From contig CACKFV010000002.1 in assembly GCA_902599605.1 (NCBI GenBank), positions 1 to 64,000 of the forward strand: a DNA stretch of 64,000 nt, given 5' to 3'. The notes under the pieces are model-generated. The model was not told the origin of the DNA. It worked only from the letters and a program-made list of their open reading frames with translations, and ran no database searches. A program made the translations under genes and the position numbers. This document shows positions 1 through 8,795 of the stretch, piece by piece. This stretch comes from an uncultured Pelagibacteraceae bacterium. GTDB lineage: Bacteria > Pseudomonadota > Alphaproteobacteria > Pelagibacterales > Pelagibacteraceae. Numbering within the stretch: the stretch's first letter is position 1; every line of letters begins with the position of its first letter.

Positions 1-25
1 AGAAATAATGGGGAAAGAAAATTAA
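1..25 (+). CDS. Possible last codons of an upstream gene
   Basis: One forward frame is open from base 2 and closes with TAA at 23-25, directly abutting the ATG of the permease at 26. This would fit the tail of an upstream transporter gene, such as the ATPase or binding protein of the same ABC system. Only seven codons are visible, so no function can be read and the call rests on the tight packing alone. Confidence 0.3.
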
Positions 26-1951
26 ATGTTTACCCAATTTATTACAATATTAATACTCGTATCGATTGTTGGATGTATTCTTTACGGGAGAAGATTAATT
101 CGAACAGAAAAAGTTGATGCTGTATTTGGTAACCCTGAGAGAGCTAAAGGTGGAACGCATTGGATTATTGTTGGAAGTAGTGCGATATTATTAATTTGGT
201 TATATTATTCTTGGGATATAGCGAAAGGTTTTTATCCTAAATCTGCTAACGAATTGTGTCAGGTTGCTAAAGTAAATGAATCTCTTTTAGGTTTAAAATA
301 TCAGTTTCCAATAGAGGAAAGAGAATTTAAAAGTACTTCAATAATAAAAATTGAAAATAAAAACCTTCAAATTATCACTAAGGAAATACAAAGCTCTCCA
401 GATTTAAGCAGTCCACAAAAAACAACTTTAGTTGGATTTATCAACGAGACGAGAAAGTTAATTCCATTACTAACAAACGAAAATTTAATGGAAACAGATA
501 CAAAAATTCAGATTAAAGAGATGACTGAAGAAATAAGGCTTTTAACTTCGAACTTTAAAAAAAACGATTATCCATTTGAAACTGATGAACAAAAAAATGA
601 AAGATTAAAAGCAGTATCTGAAGAAGGTGGTTGGGGTATCACAAAAGTTCAATCTGGTACAGGTTCAATCGAAAATACAATTGAGGTACCTTTAGTTCCA
701 GCAACTAATAAAGGTCTTAAATTTGATGCTGCCGCAAAAGAGCTTGAGATTATAAATGATAAATTCTTTAAATTAAGAAATCATAATCCACAATTTAAAA
801 ATTCAATTAAAGCTTTAAAGGATAAAATTAAAGAATATAGAGGTGGCTTAGATGATACAGAAGAAGTGGCATCTACTTATGCAAAAAATATTGTTAAGAT
901 TGCAAGAAGAATAGAATTTGCAAGTATTTATCCGCCAAATGCATTAAATGAAATGCAAAATGCAATTGTTGAATTCGACAATGTTCAAAAATCCGAACAA
1001 GGTGGGTTACGATTTGTAGATATGTTTTTATTCCCTGCGGGAACAATAGTATCAAGTGGAACAAGTTGTTCTGAACAAGGTTCTGGAAGATGGTTACCTA
1101 AACCATCAGATACTCTTAATAAATTTATCTTAATGTCAAAACCAAGCGTCGGTTACAAAAATATACCTTTACTTTGGATTGATATGATGGATGTAAGTAA
1201 AATAATTGGATTTATTTTACCAGATTGGATTGCTGACGTTCTTCCAGGGGAATACCCTATTCATACCAAAGACGGTGTAGTTGAACAAAACTTTAAAGGT
1301 AGAGTTCTAAAAGTTGTTACAGGAGATTTTAAATTATTTAAAATTCCTGTCCCTTATGGACACATTTGGGATTCATTTTTAAGAGTATTTTTAGGACTTA
1401 TCTTTGGAATTTTAATTGGAGTTCCGCTTGGATTATTTATGGGTTTAAATAGATTTGCTAAAGGCTTTTTTGATCCTTTAATTGAGCTTTACAGACCTGT
1501 GCCACCATTAGCATGGGCTCCTTTAATCATTTCAGTTTTAGGTATCGATAATACTGGAAAAGTATTCTTGTTATTTATGGTCTCATTATCAATCATGATT
1601 ATCTCTGCACGGGCTGGTGCATCTGGAACTCAATTATCAAAAATTCATGCAGCTCATTCACTCGGTGCATCCAAAAAACAAATTTTAAGATACGTAATCT
1701 TTCCTAATTCTTTACCTGAAATTCTTACAGGAATAAGAGTGGCAGTTGGAATGTGTTGGGGAACTCTTGTTGCAGCTGAATTTTTAGCAGGTACTACAGG
1801 AATTGGATTTGTTGAAAATGTCGCAAAAAAATATTTCCAATATGAAGTTATTTGGATAACTATTTTCATTATGGGTATGCTGGGACTATTATTTGACGTT
1901 ACATTAAGAAAAATAATAGATAAAACTATCCCATGGCGTGGAAAAGGTTAA
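26..1951 (+). CDS. ABC transporter permease, TauC/SsuC-like, with long N-terminal extension
   Basis: This is an inner-membrane permease of the nitrate/sulfonate/taurine ABC importer family. The C-terminal part (about residues 447-635) is the standard binding-protein-dependent permease domain, with RPVPPLAWAPL and the EAA-type cytoplasmic loop (AAHSLGASKKQILRY, about 540-555) that contacts the ATPase. Family members are about 250-280 residues, while this one has 641. The extra N-terminal part has two hydrophobic segments (about 2-20 and 47-63) and a large polar, partly helical region of roughly 350 residues, probably periplasmic. It is the first complete gene of a plus-strand run and overlaps the next gene by 19 nt. 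The substrate cannot be read directly; neighbours hint at a sulfonate. Confidence 0.8.
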   Translation: MFTQFITILILVSIVGCILYGRRLIRTEKVDAVFGNPERAKGGTHWIIVGSSAILLIWLYYSWDIAKGFYPKSANELCQVAKVNESLLGLKYQFPIEEREFKSTSIIKIENKNLQIITKEIQSSPDLSSPQKTTLVGFINETRKLIPLLTNENLMETDTKIQIKEMTEEIRLLTSNFKKNDYPFETDEQKNERLKAVSEEGGWGITKVQSGTGSIENTIEVPLVPATNKGLKFDAAAKELEIINDKFFKLRNHNPQFKNSIKALKDKIKEYRGGLDDTEEVASTYAKNIVKIARRIEFASIYPPNALNEMQNAIVEFDNVQKSEQGGLRFVDMFLFPAGTIVSSGTSCSEQGSGRWLPKPSDTLNKFILMSKPSVGYKNIPLLWIDMMDVSKIIGFILPDWIADVLPGEYPIHTKDGVVEQNFKGRVLKVVTGDFKLFKIPVPYGHIWDSFLRVFLGLIFGILIGVPLGLFMGLNRFAKGFFDPLIELYRPVPPLAWAPLIISVLGIDNTGKVFLLFMVSLSIMIISARAGASGTQLSKIHAAHSLGASKKQILRYVIFPNSLPEILTGIRVAVGMCWGTLVAAEFLAGTTGIGFVENVAKKYFQYEVIWITIFIMGMLGLLFDVTLRKIIDKTIPWRGKG

Positions 1952-2994
1952 TTCTATTTTTATTTATATTTTCAGTATCAGCTGAAGCTTCAGAATTTAA
2001 AATAAATAAAATTACAGATTTAGATTCCCCTTGGGGCTCAACTTTCATATCTGATAAAGAATTATTGATTACTGAAAAGTCAGGAAAAATTAAATTAATA
2101 CAACTAAGTACTGGAAATGTTTCTGAAGTAATTCATAATCTTAAAATATTAGAGGACGGTCAAGGAGGTTTATTAGATATTTTATATAAAGATAATGTTG
2201 TTTTTGTTAGCTACTCAGAGGATCACGGAAAATTTAAATCTACTACTTCTATTGCAAGCGCAAATTTAGATAGAGGAGAATTAAAATTTGACAATATATT
2301 TGTTGCTCAACCCCCTATTAACTCAGGTTATCATTTTGGTTCTAGACTAGCAGTTAAAGATGAATTTCTTTTTGCATCCGTTGGTGAAAGAGGACAAGGA
2401 ATGATAGCACAAGATCCAACTCAACATCCTGGAAGTATTATAAGAATTAAATTGGATGGAAGTGTTCCTAAAGATAATCCTAAATTTATAGACAAAAAAG
2501 ATTGGTTGCCCGAAATATTTCAAATCGGTGTAAGAAACCCACAAGGTTTAACTGTATCTCCTTTTGATCAAAAAGTTTATGCAAGTAATCATGGTGCAAA
2601 AGGTGGTGATTGGTTTGGAGAAATTAAAAAAGGTGAAAATTATGGATGGAAAATATTAGGATGGGGTGGAACAAATTACAGTGGAACTAAGATAGGACCA
2701 AAATGGATGCCAGGTTACACAAAAGCTATTAAATATTGGGTTCCTTCAATTGCAACAAGTGCAATAACAATTTATAAAGGTAATGAATTTAAAGAATGGA
2801 ATGGTCAAGCATTAGTAACATCTTTAAAAGATATGTCTTTAAGAAAGCTTGATTTTTCTGACACTAAAAATGTGCGAGAAGAAATTGTATTTCAAAATCA
2901 AATTGGAAGAATTAGAGATATTCAGGTTCATCCCGTCAATGGAAAGATTTATTTTCTTGGTCAGGACGGTCTATGGTTGATGGAAAAAAACTAA
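1933..2994 (+). CDS. PQQ-dependent sugar dehydrogenase family protein (aldose dehydrogenase-like)
   Basis: This is a secreted six-bladed beta-propeller of the glucose/sorbosone dehydrogenase family (soluble GdhB, YliI/Asd type), which oxidises sugars using PQQ in the periplasm. It has a short signal peptide (about 1-18, ending near SAEA), followed by the family-typical LDSPWGSTFI start of the propeller. GVRNPQGLTV (about 198-207) and NHGAKGGDWFGEI (about 219-231) match conserved PQQ/calcium-site segments. At 353 residues it has the normal length. It overlaps the permease upstream by 19 nt and the dehydrogenase downstream by 22 nt, so the three are probably co-transcribed. Substrate is unknown. 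No PQQ biosynthesis genes are in the window, so cofactor supply is an open question. Confidence 0.85.
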   Translation: MAWKRLILFLFIFSVSAEASEFKINKITDLDSPWGSTFISDKELLITEKSGKIKLIQLSTGNVSEVIHNLKILEDGQGGLLDILYKDNVVFVSYSEDHGKFKSTTSIASANLDRGELKFDNIFVAQPPINSGYHFGSRLAVKDEFLFASVGERGQGMIAQDPTQHPGSIIRIKLDGSVPKDNPKFIDKKDWLPEIFQIGVRNPQGLTVSPFDQKVYASNHGAKGGDWFGEIKKGENYGWKILGWGGTNYSGTKIGPKWMPGYTKAIKYWVPSIATSAITIYKGNEFKEWNGQALVTSLKDMSLRKLDFSDTKNVREEIVFQNQIGRIRDIQVHPVNGKIYFLGQDGLWLMEKN

Positions 2995-3992
2995 AAAAAA
3001 TTGTTATCCAAATTTTAAAAAAAAGAGGATTGAGTCTTTCTCATGCAACAATAAGTGCTAATGCTTTAATTAATGCTGAGTATGTTGGTGCATATGGTCA
3101 TGGAATTTCAAGGCTTAAGATGTATTGTGAAAGAATTAAAAAAAAAGTTATCAATCCAAAACCAAAAATTAAGATTAATAAAATATCAAACTCCATATCT
3201 TTTATTGATGCAAACAATTCAATTGGGTTTGTTGCAGCAGATACAGCTATTAAAACTTTAATAAAGAATACAAAAAAAACAGGTATTGGATTAGTCGGTG
3301 TAAAAAACTCAGGTCATTATGGTTTATCAGGTTACTACGTTGAACAAGCTGTTAAGAAAAATTTAATGGTTTGGTGTTTTACTAATGCACCACCTGCAAT
3401 CGCACCTTTCGGGGCGAAAAAAACTTTGTTTGGTACCAACCCGATTTGTTTTGGAACGCCTTCAGGAGGAAAGGTTCCCTTTATTTTAGACTCATCTGTT
3501 TCGATGATTAACAGAGGTATCATTAGAGTTGCTGCTAGACTTGGTAAAAAAATTCCTGCTGGTGTCGCCTTAGATAAAAGTGGAAATCCCACCACAAATG
3601 CTAAAAAAGCTTTAAAAGGAGTTCAGCTTCCTATTGCAGGCTTTAGAGGATCGGGTCTTGCATGGATGGTTGATATTTTAAGTGGAGTGATTACAGGAGC
3701 TGCTCATGGCGGAAAAGTTAGAGACCCATTTGATGATTTTAGAGGACCTCAAAATGTTGGACATTTATTTTTAGCTATTAAACCTAATATCTTCATTGGA
3801 AAAAATTATATTAAAAGAATAAAAGAAAATATAAGGATTATAAAAAAACTTCCACGAGCTAAAGGTTTTGCATCAATTTCCTATCCTGGAGAAAATAAAG
3901 CAAAAAGATTTTCAAAAAACTCTAAAAAGAAAATTAATTTACCGAGAGAAATAGAAAAAGATTTAGAAAAATTAATTGGTACTTCTTCTTAA
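2973..3992 (+). CDS. Ldh/MDH2-family NAD(P)-dependent dehydrogenase (malate/L-lactate/sulfolactate type)
   Basis: A cytoplasmic 2-hydroxyacid dehydrogenase of the Ldh_2 family, which includes YbiC/AllD, MDH2 and the sulfolactate dehydrogenase ComC. Visible family marks are the catalytic region NSGHYG (about 112-117), FGTNPICFGTPSG, the nucleotide-binding stretch IRVAARLGKKIPAGVALDK, and GFRGSGLAWMVDILSG (about 224-239). Length (339) is normal. The start overlaps the sugar dehydrogenase by 22 nt, and the end overlaps a convergent minus-strand transporter by 21 nt. The family covers malate, lactate, ureidoglycolate and sulfolactate. Proximity to a sulfonate-type permease, a phosphotransacetylase and a HisD-family enzyme makes sulfolactate attractive, but that is inference. 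Confidence 0.8.
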   Translation: MVDGKKLKKIVIQILKKRGLSLSHATISANALINAEYVGAYGHGISRLKMYCERIKKKVINPKPKIKINKISNSISFIDANNSIGFVAADTAIKTLIKNTKKTGIGLVGVKNSGHYGLSGYYVEQAVKKNLMVWCFTNAPPAIAPFGAKKTLFGTNPICFGTPSGGKVPFILDSSVSMINRGIIRVAARLGKKIPAGVALDKSGNPTTNAKKALKGVQLPIAGFRGSGLAWMVDILSGVITGAAHGGKVRDPFDDFRGPQNVGHLFLAIKPNIFIGKNYIKRIKENIRIIKKLPRAKGFASISYPGENKAKRFSKNSKKKINLPREIEKDLEKLIGTSS

Positions 3993-4826
3993 TAAAAATA
4001 CAAAAGCAAATCCAGTTATATACATTATAAGTGCATAAGCACCAGTTGGTATTGCATATAATATATCAGATCCAAATATTTGTGTAGAAACAAACAGTGC
4101 TAAAGTCCCATTTTGCAGACCACATTCTAAAGCAATACATTTAAGTTGCTTAACCCCAGATGCAAAAATTTTACCAAGATAATATGCAATGATCATCATG
4201 GAAACATTCAATATTAAGGCAATAAGACCTGCTTGTTTCAATAAATTTATTAAGTTTTCTCTTTCTTCATAAAATGCCGCAAAGAAAAAAACTGCAAACA
4301 AGACAATATTAAGTTTATTAAATATTTCTACTTTTGACGCTACAAAATTTTCAGCAAATTTTCTTATAATCATTCCTAATATAACTGGCACAGTAACAAC
4401 TAAAAACATCTTAATTGCGATACCAATCATTGATATATTTTCTGCAATATTTGTAATTCCAAACAAATCAGCAGATGTAAAAATTATAAAAGGGACTGTA
4501 ATAATACTTAATAAACTTATTATCGCTGTTAAGGAAATTGATAATGCTACATCTCCATCAGCAAATTTAGTCATTATATTTGAAGTAACTCCTCCTGGTG
4601 CTGCTGCAATAATCATTACTCCGATTGCGATTTCAGGAGGTGTTTTTAAAATCATAATTAATAAGTAAGCAAAGAGAGGAAGAATTATTAACTGTGAAAC
4701 AAAACCAACAATAAAATCTTTAGGTGTTTTTAGTACTCTTGTAAAATCTTCAAGTTTTAAACCTAATCCTAAACCAAGCATTATTAATGCAAGGATTATC
4801 GGTGTTATTTTTGTTACGATTTCCAC
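3972..4826 (-). CDS. Bile acid:sodium symporter family (BASS) transporter
   Basis: A polytopic inner-membrane transporter of the BASS/SBF family, which uses sodium to import organic anions (bile acids, pyruvate, pantothenate and others). The 284 residues are almost entirely hydrophobic helices. The motif AAAPGGVTSN (near residue 75) and ALECGLQNGTLAL (near 237) match the two crossover/sodium-site regions of the family. It is the only minus-strand gene in the 5' block; it converges on the Ldh-type gene and diverges from the phosphotransacetylase gene, with a 68 bp gap between that must hold both promoters. Substrate unknown. Confidence 0.85.
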   Translation of the reverse strand: MEIVTKITPIILALIMLGLGLGLKLEDFTRVLKTPKDFIVGFVSQLIILPLFAYLLIMILKTPPEIAIGVMIIAAAPGGVTSNIMTKFADGDVALSISLTAIISLLSIITVPFIIFTSADLFGITNIAENISMIGIAIKMFLVVTVPVILGMIIRKFAENFVASKVEIFNKLNIVLFAVFFFAAFYEERENLINLLKQAGLIALILNVSMMIIAYYLGKIFASGVKQLKCIALECGLQNGTLALFVSTQIFGSDILYAIPTGAYALIMYITGFAFVFLLRRSTN

Positions 4827-4894
4827 TCTTTATATTACCACAAATATGCTCAAATTCCTTTATACTCATTATAAAAACAAATATAAGATTTTAA

Positions 4895-5806
4895 ATGATT
4901 TCAGATAAGCAAATAGTGTGTCCTAACAATCTTTTGGATGCAGCTAGCAAAAAGAAGGGTGTCAGCGCAGCAATTGTCAATGCTGGAAAACCTTTGCCAA
5001 TGCTTTCAGTAATGGATGCGGTTAAAGAAAATTTAATTAAGCCAATTTTTATAGGAGATAAGCAAGAAATTCAAAAATGTGCTGAGGAAATCAAATTTGA
5101 TATTTCTCAGTATGAAATTATTCATGAACCAGTTGAAAACAACACTGCAATCGTAGCTGCTAAATTAGCAAAAGCAGGAAAGATAAAAATTATAGTTAAA
5201 GGTCACATTCATACAGATATATTAATGAAAGAAGTTTTAAAAAGAGAATATCAGCTTTTGGGAAAAACTAGACTCAGTCATATATGGCATATGACATTAG
5301 ATAAAGAGGATAAACCACTAATTATAACTGACGGTGCTTTAAATGTTTTACCAAATGTTAAAACCAAGATGCATATTCTAAAAAATGTAATTGGTTTTTC
5401 AAAAAGAATAGGAAACAACAGACCTAAAGTTGCGGTCTTATCAGCTACAGAAGAGGTTCTAGATAGCATACAAAGTTCAATGGAAGCAAAAGAAATTACT
5501 GAATTATCAAAAAAAGAAAAATTAGATGCTGATGTTTTCGGACCTTTGGCGTTTGATAATTGTATTTCTAAAAAATCAGCTAATATAAAAGGAATAAAAA
5601 ATATTGTTGCAGGTGAAGCAGATGTTCTATTAGTGCCAAGTGTTGAAACTGGAAATGCTTTGGTTAAAATGATGATTTATTTCATGGGAGCGTGCGCAGC
5701 AGGAGTGGTGGTTGGTGGAAAAGTTCCTGTTGTTATAACAAGCAGATCAGATGAAGCAGTTGCAAGACTAGCTTCTATAGCTGCAGCAGTTGTTGCATTA
5801 GATTAA
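4895..5806 (+). CDS. Phosphate acetyl/butyryltransferase family protein
   Basis: A cytoplasmic acyltransferase of the PTA_PTB family that exchanges acetyl (or butyryl) phosphate and CoA. The 303-residue length matches stand-alone phosphotransacetylases without the long DRTGG/AAA part. Family segments include the VKGHIHTDILM stretch, TDGALNVLPNV and the C-terminal glycine/alanine-rich CoA site region (near 275-303). In sulfonate degraders, such an enzyme converts the acetyl phosphate made by sulfoacetaldehyde acetyltransferase (Xsc) to acetyl-CoA. No xsc is in the window, so this link is inference. It lies 23 nt upstream of the HisD-family gene on the same strand. Confidence 0.85.
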   Translation: MISDKQIVCPNNLLDAASKKKGVSAAIVNAGKPLPMLSVMDAVKENLIKPIFIGDKQEIQKCAEEIKFDISQYEIIHEPVENNTAIVAAKLAKAGKIKIIVKGHIHTDILMKEVLKREYQLLGKTRLSHIWHMTLDKEDKPLIITDGALNVLPNVKTKMHILKNVIGFSKRIGNNRPKVAVLSATEEVLDSIQSSMEAKEITELSKKEKLDADVFGPLAFDNCISKKSANIKGIKNIVAGEADVLLVPSVETGNALVKMMIYFMGACAAGVVVGGKVPVVITSRSDEAVARLASIAAAVVALD

Positions 5807-5829
5807 GAATGAAATATAAATTTATATAA

Positions 5830-7119
5830 ATGACAATTAAATATTTAAAAAAAGCCACTAAAACAGCATCTACAGATGATACTAAAACTAAAGAGATAGT
5901 ACAAAATCTTTTAAAAGAACTTGAAAAATCAAAAGAGGAAGGCTGTAAAGAGCTCACAAAAAAATTTGATAAATATGATGGTGAAATAATTGTCTCTAAA
6001 GAAAAAATTGAAGACATCAAAAAAAAATTAGATCAAAAAACTAAAGATGATGTCAAGTTTTCTTACGATAGAGTAAAAAAATTTGCTGAGGCTCAATTAA
6101 AAAACTATGGTCAAGACTTTGAAGTTGAGCTTTCAAAAGGATTATATGCTGGACAAAAACTAGTACCGGTAAATACTGCTGGATGCTATATACCCGGAGG
6201 AAGATACGCTCATATTGCTTCAGCTGTTATGAGTGTAACTACCGCAAAAGTAGCAGGTGTTAAAAATATTATTGCATGCAGTCCACCAAAAGAAAAAGTT
6301 GGTGCTCACCCTTCTATAATTTATACAGCGGACTTATGTGGTGCTGATGTAATTTTAAATTTAGGTGGGGTACCAGCAATAGCTGCAATGACCTATGGTT
6401 TATTTGGTAATGCGCCTGCTGATATTCTAGTTGGACCTGGAAATCAATTTGTGGCTGAAGCTAAAAGAATTCTCTTTGGTAAAGTTGGTATCGATTTATT
6501 TGCTGGTCCAACAGAAATTGGAATTATAGCTGATGAAACGGCAGATCCAGAAATTGTAGCTGTTGATTTAGTCGGTCAGGCAGAACATGGATATAATTCT
6601 CCATGTTGGTTGTATACAACAAGTAAAAAGATTGCAGATGAAGTAATAAAAAGAGTTCCGGAATTAATAGAAAAACTTCCAGAAGTTCCAAGGTTGAGCG
6701 CTGAGGCTGCCTGGAGAGATTATGGTGAAGTTATTTTGTGTGATACAGATGAGGAAATGGTAAAAGTAAGTGATGACTATGCCCCTGAGCACTTAGAGAT
6801 TCAAACCAAAAACCTCGAATGGTTCCATAAAAGATTAAAAAATTATGGCTCACTATTTATTGGAGAAGAAACAACGGTTGCTTACGGAGATAAATGTTCT
6901 GGTACCAATCATATACTTCCAACCAAAGGTGCAGGTAAATATACAGGTGGGTTATTTGTTGGTAAATTTATTAAGACTTTAAGTTTTCAAAGAATGACGA
7001 AAGAGTCTACTAAAGAAGTAGGATCTGCTGCAGCAAGAATATCTAGATATGAAGGTATGGAAGCTCATGCTAGAACAGGCGATGTGAGACTAAAAAAATA
7101 TGGATACTCACAAAAATAA
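5830..7119 (+). CDS. Histidinol dehydrogenase family enzyme, possibly a sulfopropanediol dehydrogenase (HpsN-like)
   Basis: A zinc, NAD-dependent two-step alcohol-to-acid dehydrogenase of the HisD family. The zinc ligands known from HisD are all present at Q250, H253, D354 and H413, and the catalytic Glu-His pair is in APEHLEIQ (E320, H321). The AGPTEIGIIADETADPEIVA and GQAEHGYNSP stretches look more like HpsN-type paralogues than like biosynthetic HisD, which usually reads QAEHDP. There are no his genes nearby; the neighbours are a phosphotransacetylase, an Ldh-type dehydrogenase and a TauC-like permease. HpsN oxidises 2,3-dihydroxypropane-1-sulfonate to sulfolactate. Family assignment is firm, substrate is inferred. 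Confidence 0.85.
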   Translation: MTIKYLKKATKTASTDDTKTKEIVQNLLKELEKSKEEGCKELTKKFDKYDGEIIVSKEKIEDIKKKLDQKTKDDVKFSYDRVKKFAEAQLKNYGQDFEVELSKGLYAGQKLVPVNTAGCYIPGGRYAHIASAVMSVTTAKVAGVKNIIACSPPKEKVGAHPSIIYTADLCGADVILNLGGVPAIAAMTYGLFGNAPADILVGPGNQFVAEAKRILFGKVGIDLFAGPTEIGIIADETADPEIVAVDLVGQAEHGYNSPCWLYTTSKKIADEVIKRVPELIEKLPEVPRLSAEAAWRDYGEVILCDTDEEMVKVSDDYAPEHLEIQTKNLEWFHKRLKNYGSLFIGEETTVAYGDKCSGTNHILPTKGAGKYTGGLFVGKFIKTLSFQRMTKESTKEVGSAAARISRYEGMEAHARTGDVRLKKYGYSQK

Positions 7120-7131
7120 ATTTAAAGTTTC

Positions 7132-7839
7132 ATGAAAAATATCGACTATTACAATACTTCAGTAGTAGATGGATATTATGATATCGTCTTTAGAAAAAAA
7201 AAAGGTATCCAAAGTGCATGGCACCATATAAAATTTAATTATATTAAAAATAAAATTACCAAAAGCTCTTTTCATTTAGATATAGGTTGTGGTCCAGGAA
7301 CTTTTTTAGGAATTTTAAATAAAAAATCTATTGGAATTGATATTTCTCAAAATCAAATTAAATACGCCAAAAAAAACTACTCTAATAAAAAAATTAAGTT
7401 TATTTCTTACAAAAACAAATTACCTATTAAAACAAACTCAGTAGATAGTATTTCTTTAATCGAATTGATAGAGCATATTGATAATACTGACCTTAATTAT
7501 TTATTAAAAGAGTGTAAAAGAGTACTTAAAAAGGAAGGCACTATATGTCTCTCGACTCCAAATTATTTTTCTTTGTGGCCAGTTTTAGAATTAATTTTAA
7601 ACCAGATGTCTCCTGTTGACTATAAACATGAACACATTAATAAATTTACCAAAAGTAGAATAAAACAATCAATGAATAGAAATGGTTTTCAAATTGTGGA
7701 ATTAAATTCCTTCATGTTAATTTCACCTTTTCTTGCTTTCATCTCCTTTAAATTTGCAAAATCTATGATTATTTTAGATAATTTTTTAACGAAATTTTTT
7801 CCTGGATTTCTGATATTCTGCAAATTAAAAAAAAATTAG
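7132..7839 (+). CDS. Class I SAM-dependent methyltransferase
   Basis: A soluble Rossmann-fold methyltransferase. Motif I is LDIGCGPGTFLGI (about 48-60), followed by the acidic end of strand 2 (IGIDIS) and the post-motif SVDSISLIELIEHI. The C-terminal quarter is hydrophobic (LISPFLAFISFKFAKSM) and may touch membrane or a lipid-like substrate. It starts 12 nt after the HisD-family gene on the same strand and overlaps the end of the convergent DUF4396 gene by 4 nt. The methyl acceptor cannot be predicted. Confidence 0.8.
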   Translation: MKNIDYYNTSVVDGYYDIVFRKKKGIQSAWHHIKFNYIKNKITKSSFHLDIGCGPGTFLGILNKKSIGIDISQNQIKYAKKNYSNKKIKFISYKNKLPIKTNSVDSISLIELIEHIDNTDLNYLLKECKRVLKKEGTICLSTPNYFSLWPVLELILNQMSPVDYKHEHINKFTKSRIKQSMNRNGFQIVELNSFMLISPFLAFISFKFAKSMIILDNFLTKFFPGFLIFCKLKKN

Positions 7840-8279
7840 TGACAGGCTATATTGAATTTTTTTAATCTCCAATAATTGTAAGGCCAAGGGGTTACAAAAC
7901 CTACCATCAACATCAGCGGGACTACCCACCAAGTTAATATTGCGCCACCTGTTAAAAGATAATCTGTTAAATTCATTGCAACTTCCATACTGATCATAGA
8001 TATAAAACTCATCCCTATTGCTGTATTAAATGCTTTTTTAAAATCAAACTTTTGTTTCATAAGTATAACTGTTTCTAAAATTATACTTGTGATTAATCCA
8101 TTGATAATTGCTAAAGTCATTATTCCAAGAACTGGAAATGGAATTTTAGTTAATTGAAAAAATAAAATTGTTCCAAAATCACCAATGGAGCAACCAAGTA
8201 AACACCATGCAGTATTTTTTGCACTTCTTTTCCATGTGTGTTTACAAGACCAATTAAAAGATAAACTTTCTGAACTCAC
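7836..8279 (-). CDS. DUF4396-domain membrane protein
   Basis: A 147-residue integral membrane protein resembling the DUF4396 family. Three to four hydrophobic helices are visible, with family-like signatures TAWCLLGCSIGDFGTILFF (about 24-42) and the helix LMVGFVTPWPYNYWRLKK near the C-terminus, ending in ACH. The function of the family is not established; members are often found beside copper or heavy-metal handling genes. It sits 6 nt downstream of the cupredoxin gene and is probably the last gene of the operon beginning with alternative oxidase. Confidence 0.75.
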   Translation of the reverse strand: MSSESLSFNWSCKHTWKRSAKNTAWCLLGCSIGDFGTILFFQLTKIPFPVLGIMTLAIINGLITSIILETVILMKQKFDFKKAFNTAIGMSFISMISMEVAMNLTDYLLTGGAILTWWVVPLMLMVGFVTPWPYNYWRLKKFNIACH

Positions 8280-8285
8280 TAAAAA

Positions 8286-8795
8286 TTATTTTAAGTCTAC
8301 GTTAGCTACCATTCCAATTTGATAATGGCCAGGTACATTGCAAGCAATTTCAATATTCATTGCATTGTCAAACTTCCAAACTAAATCCCCTTTTTCATTT
8401 GGAGCTAATAGAACACTATTACTATGTGAGTGACCCATTGCTTTATCCATCTTTGCCATTTTTTTCATCTTCTCTCTATCAATCGAGTCAGCTAATAAAA
8501 TTTCATTCTCAACCATTTTTTCCATTTCAGGCTGATGTTTTTTATGCATCATTGCATTTGCTATATTAAATTCATGAACAAGGTTACCTTCATTAACTAC
8601 TTCGAACTTTATCGTTTCACCTTTTTTAATATTGAATGATTTTGGTTCATAATAATTGTCGTACATTTTTACTTTAATCGTTCTATCTACTTCAGAAAGT
8701 TTTCCTTTTGAACCAATCATCATATTTTTATCTGCAAATGAAGCCGACGTAAAAATAAAAAAAACAGATAGATATGTAAAAATTTTATTCATCAT
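8286..8795 (-). CDS. Secreted cupredoxin-like copper-binding protein
   Basis: A periplasmic type-1-copper-fold protein. It has a signal peptide (about 1-21, ending ASFA-DK) and a plastocyanin-like core. Candidate copper ligands are H73 in LVHEFNI, C152, H157 and M162 in CNVPGHYQIGM, the usual Cys-x4-His-x4-Met ending. Between them is a His/Met-rich loop (MMHKKH, KKMAKMDKAMGHSHS) that could bind additional copper, as in copper-tolerance cupredoxins. It shares one base with the stop/start of the alternative oxidase gene upstream, pointing to co-translation. It may shuttle electrons or buffer copper. Confidence 0.85.
   Translation of the reverse strand: MMNKIFTYLSVFFIFTSASFADKNMMIGSKGKLSEVDRTIKVKMYDNYYEPKSFNIKKGETIKFEVVNEGNLVHEFNIANAMMHKKHQPEMEKMVENEILLADSIDREKMKKMAKMDKAMGHSHSNSVLLAPNEKGDLVWKFDNAMNIEIACNVPGHYQIGMVANVDLK

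Noticed and set aside
3335..3595. Open frames opposite to well-supported genes throughout the window
   Set aside because: They mirror the codon structure of the real genes, have no ribosome binding site, and show no family resemblance.
5830..7119. Standard histidine-biosynthetic HisD
   Set aside because: Not excluded, but the absence of his genes and the sulfonate-like neighbours make a paralogue more probable; recorded as family-level call.
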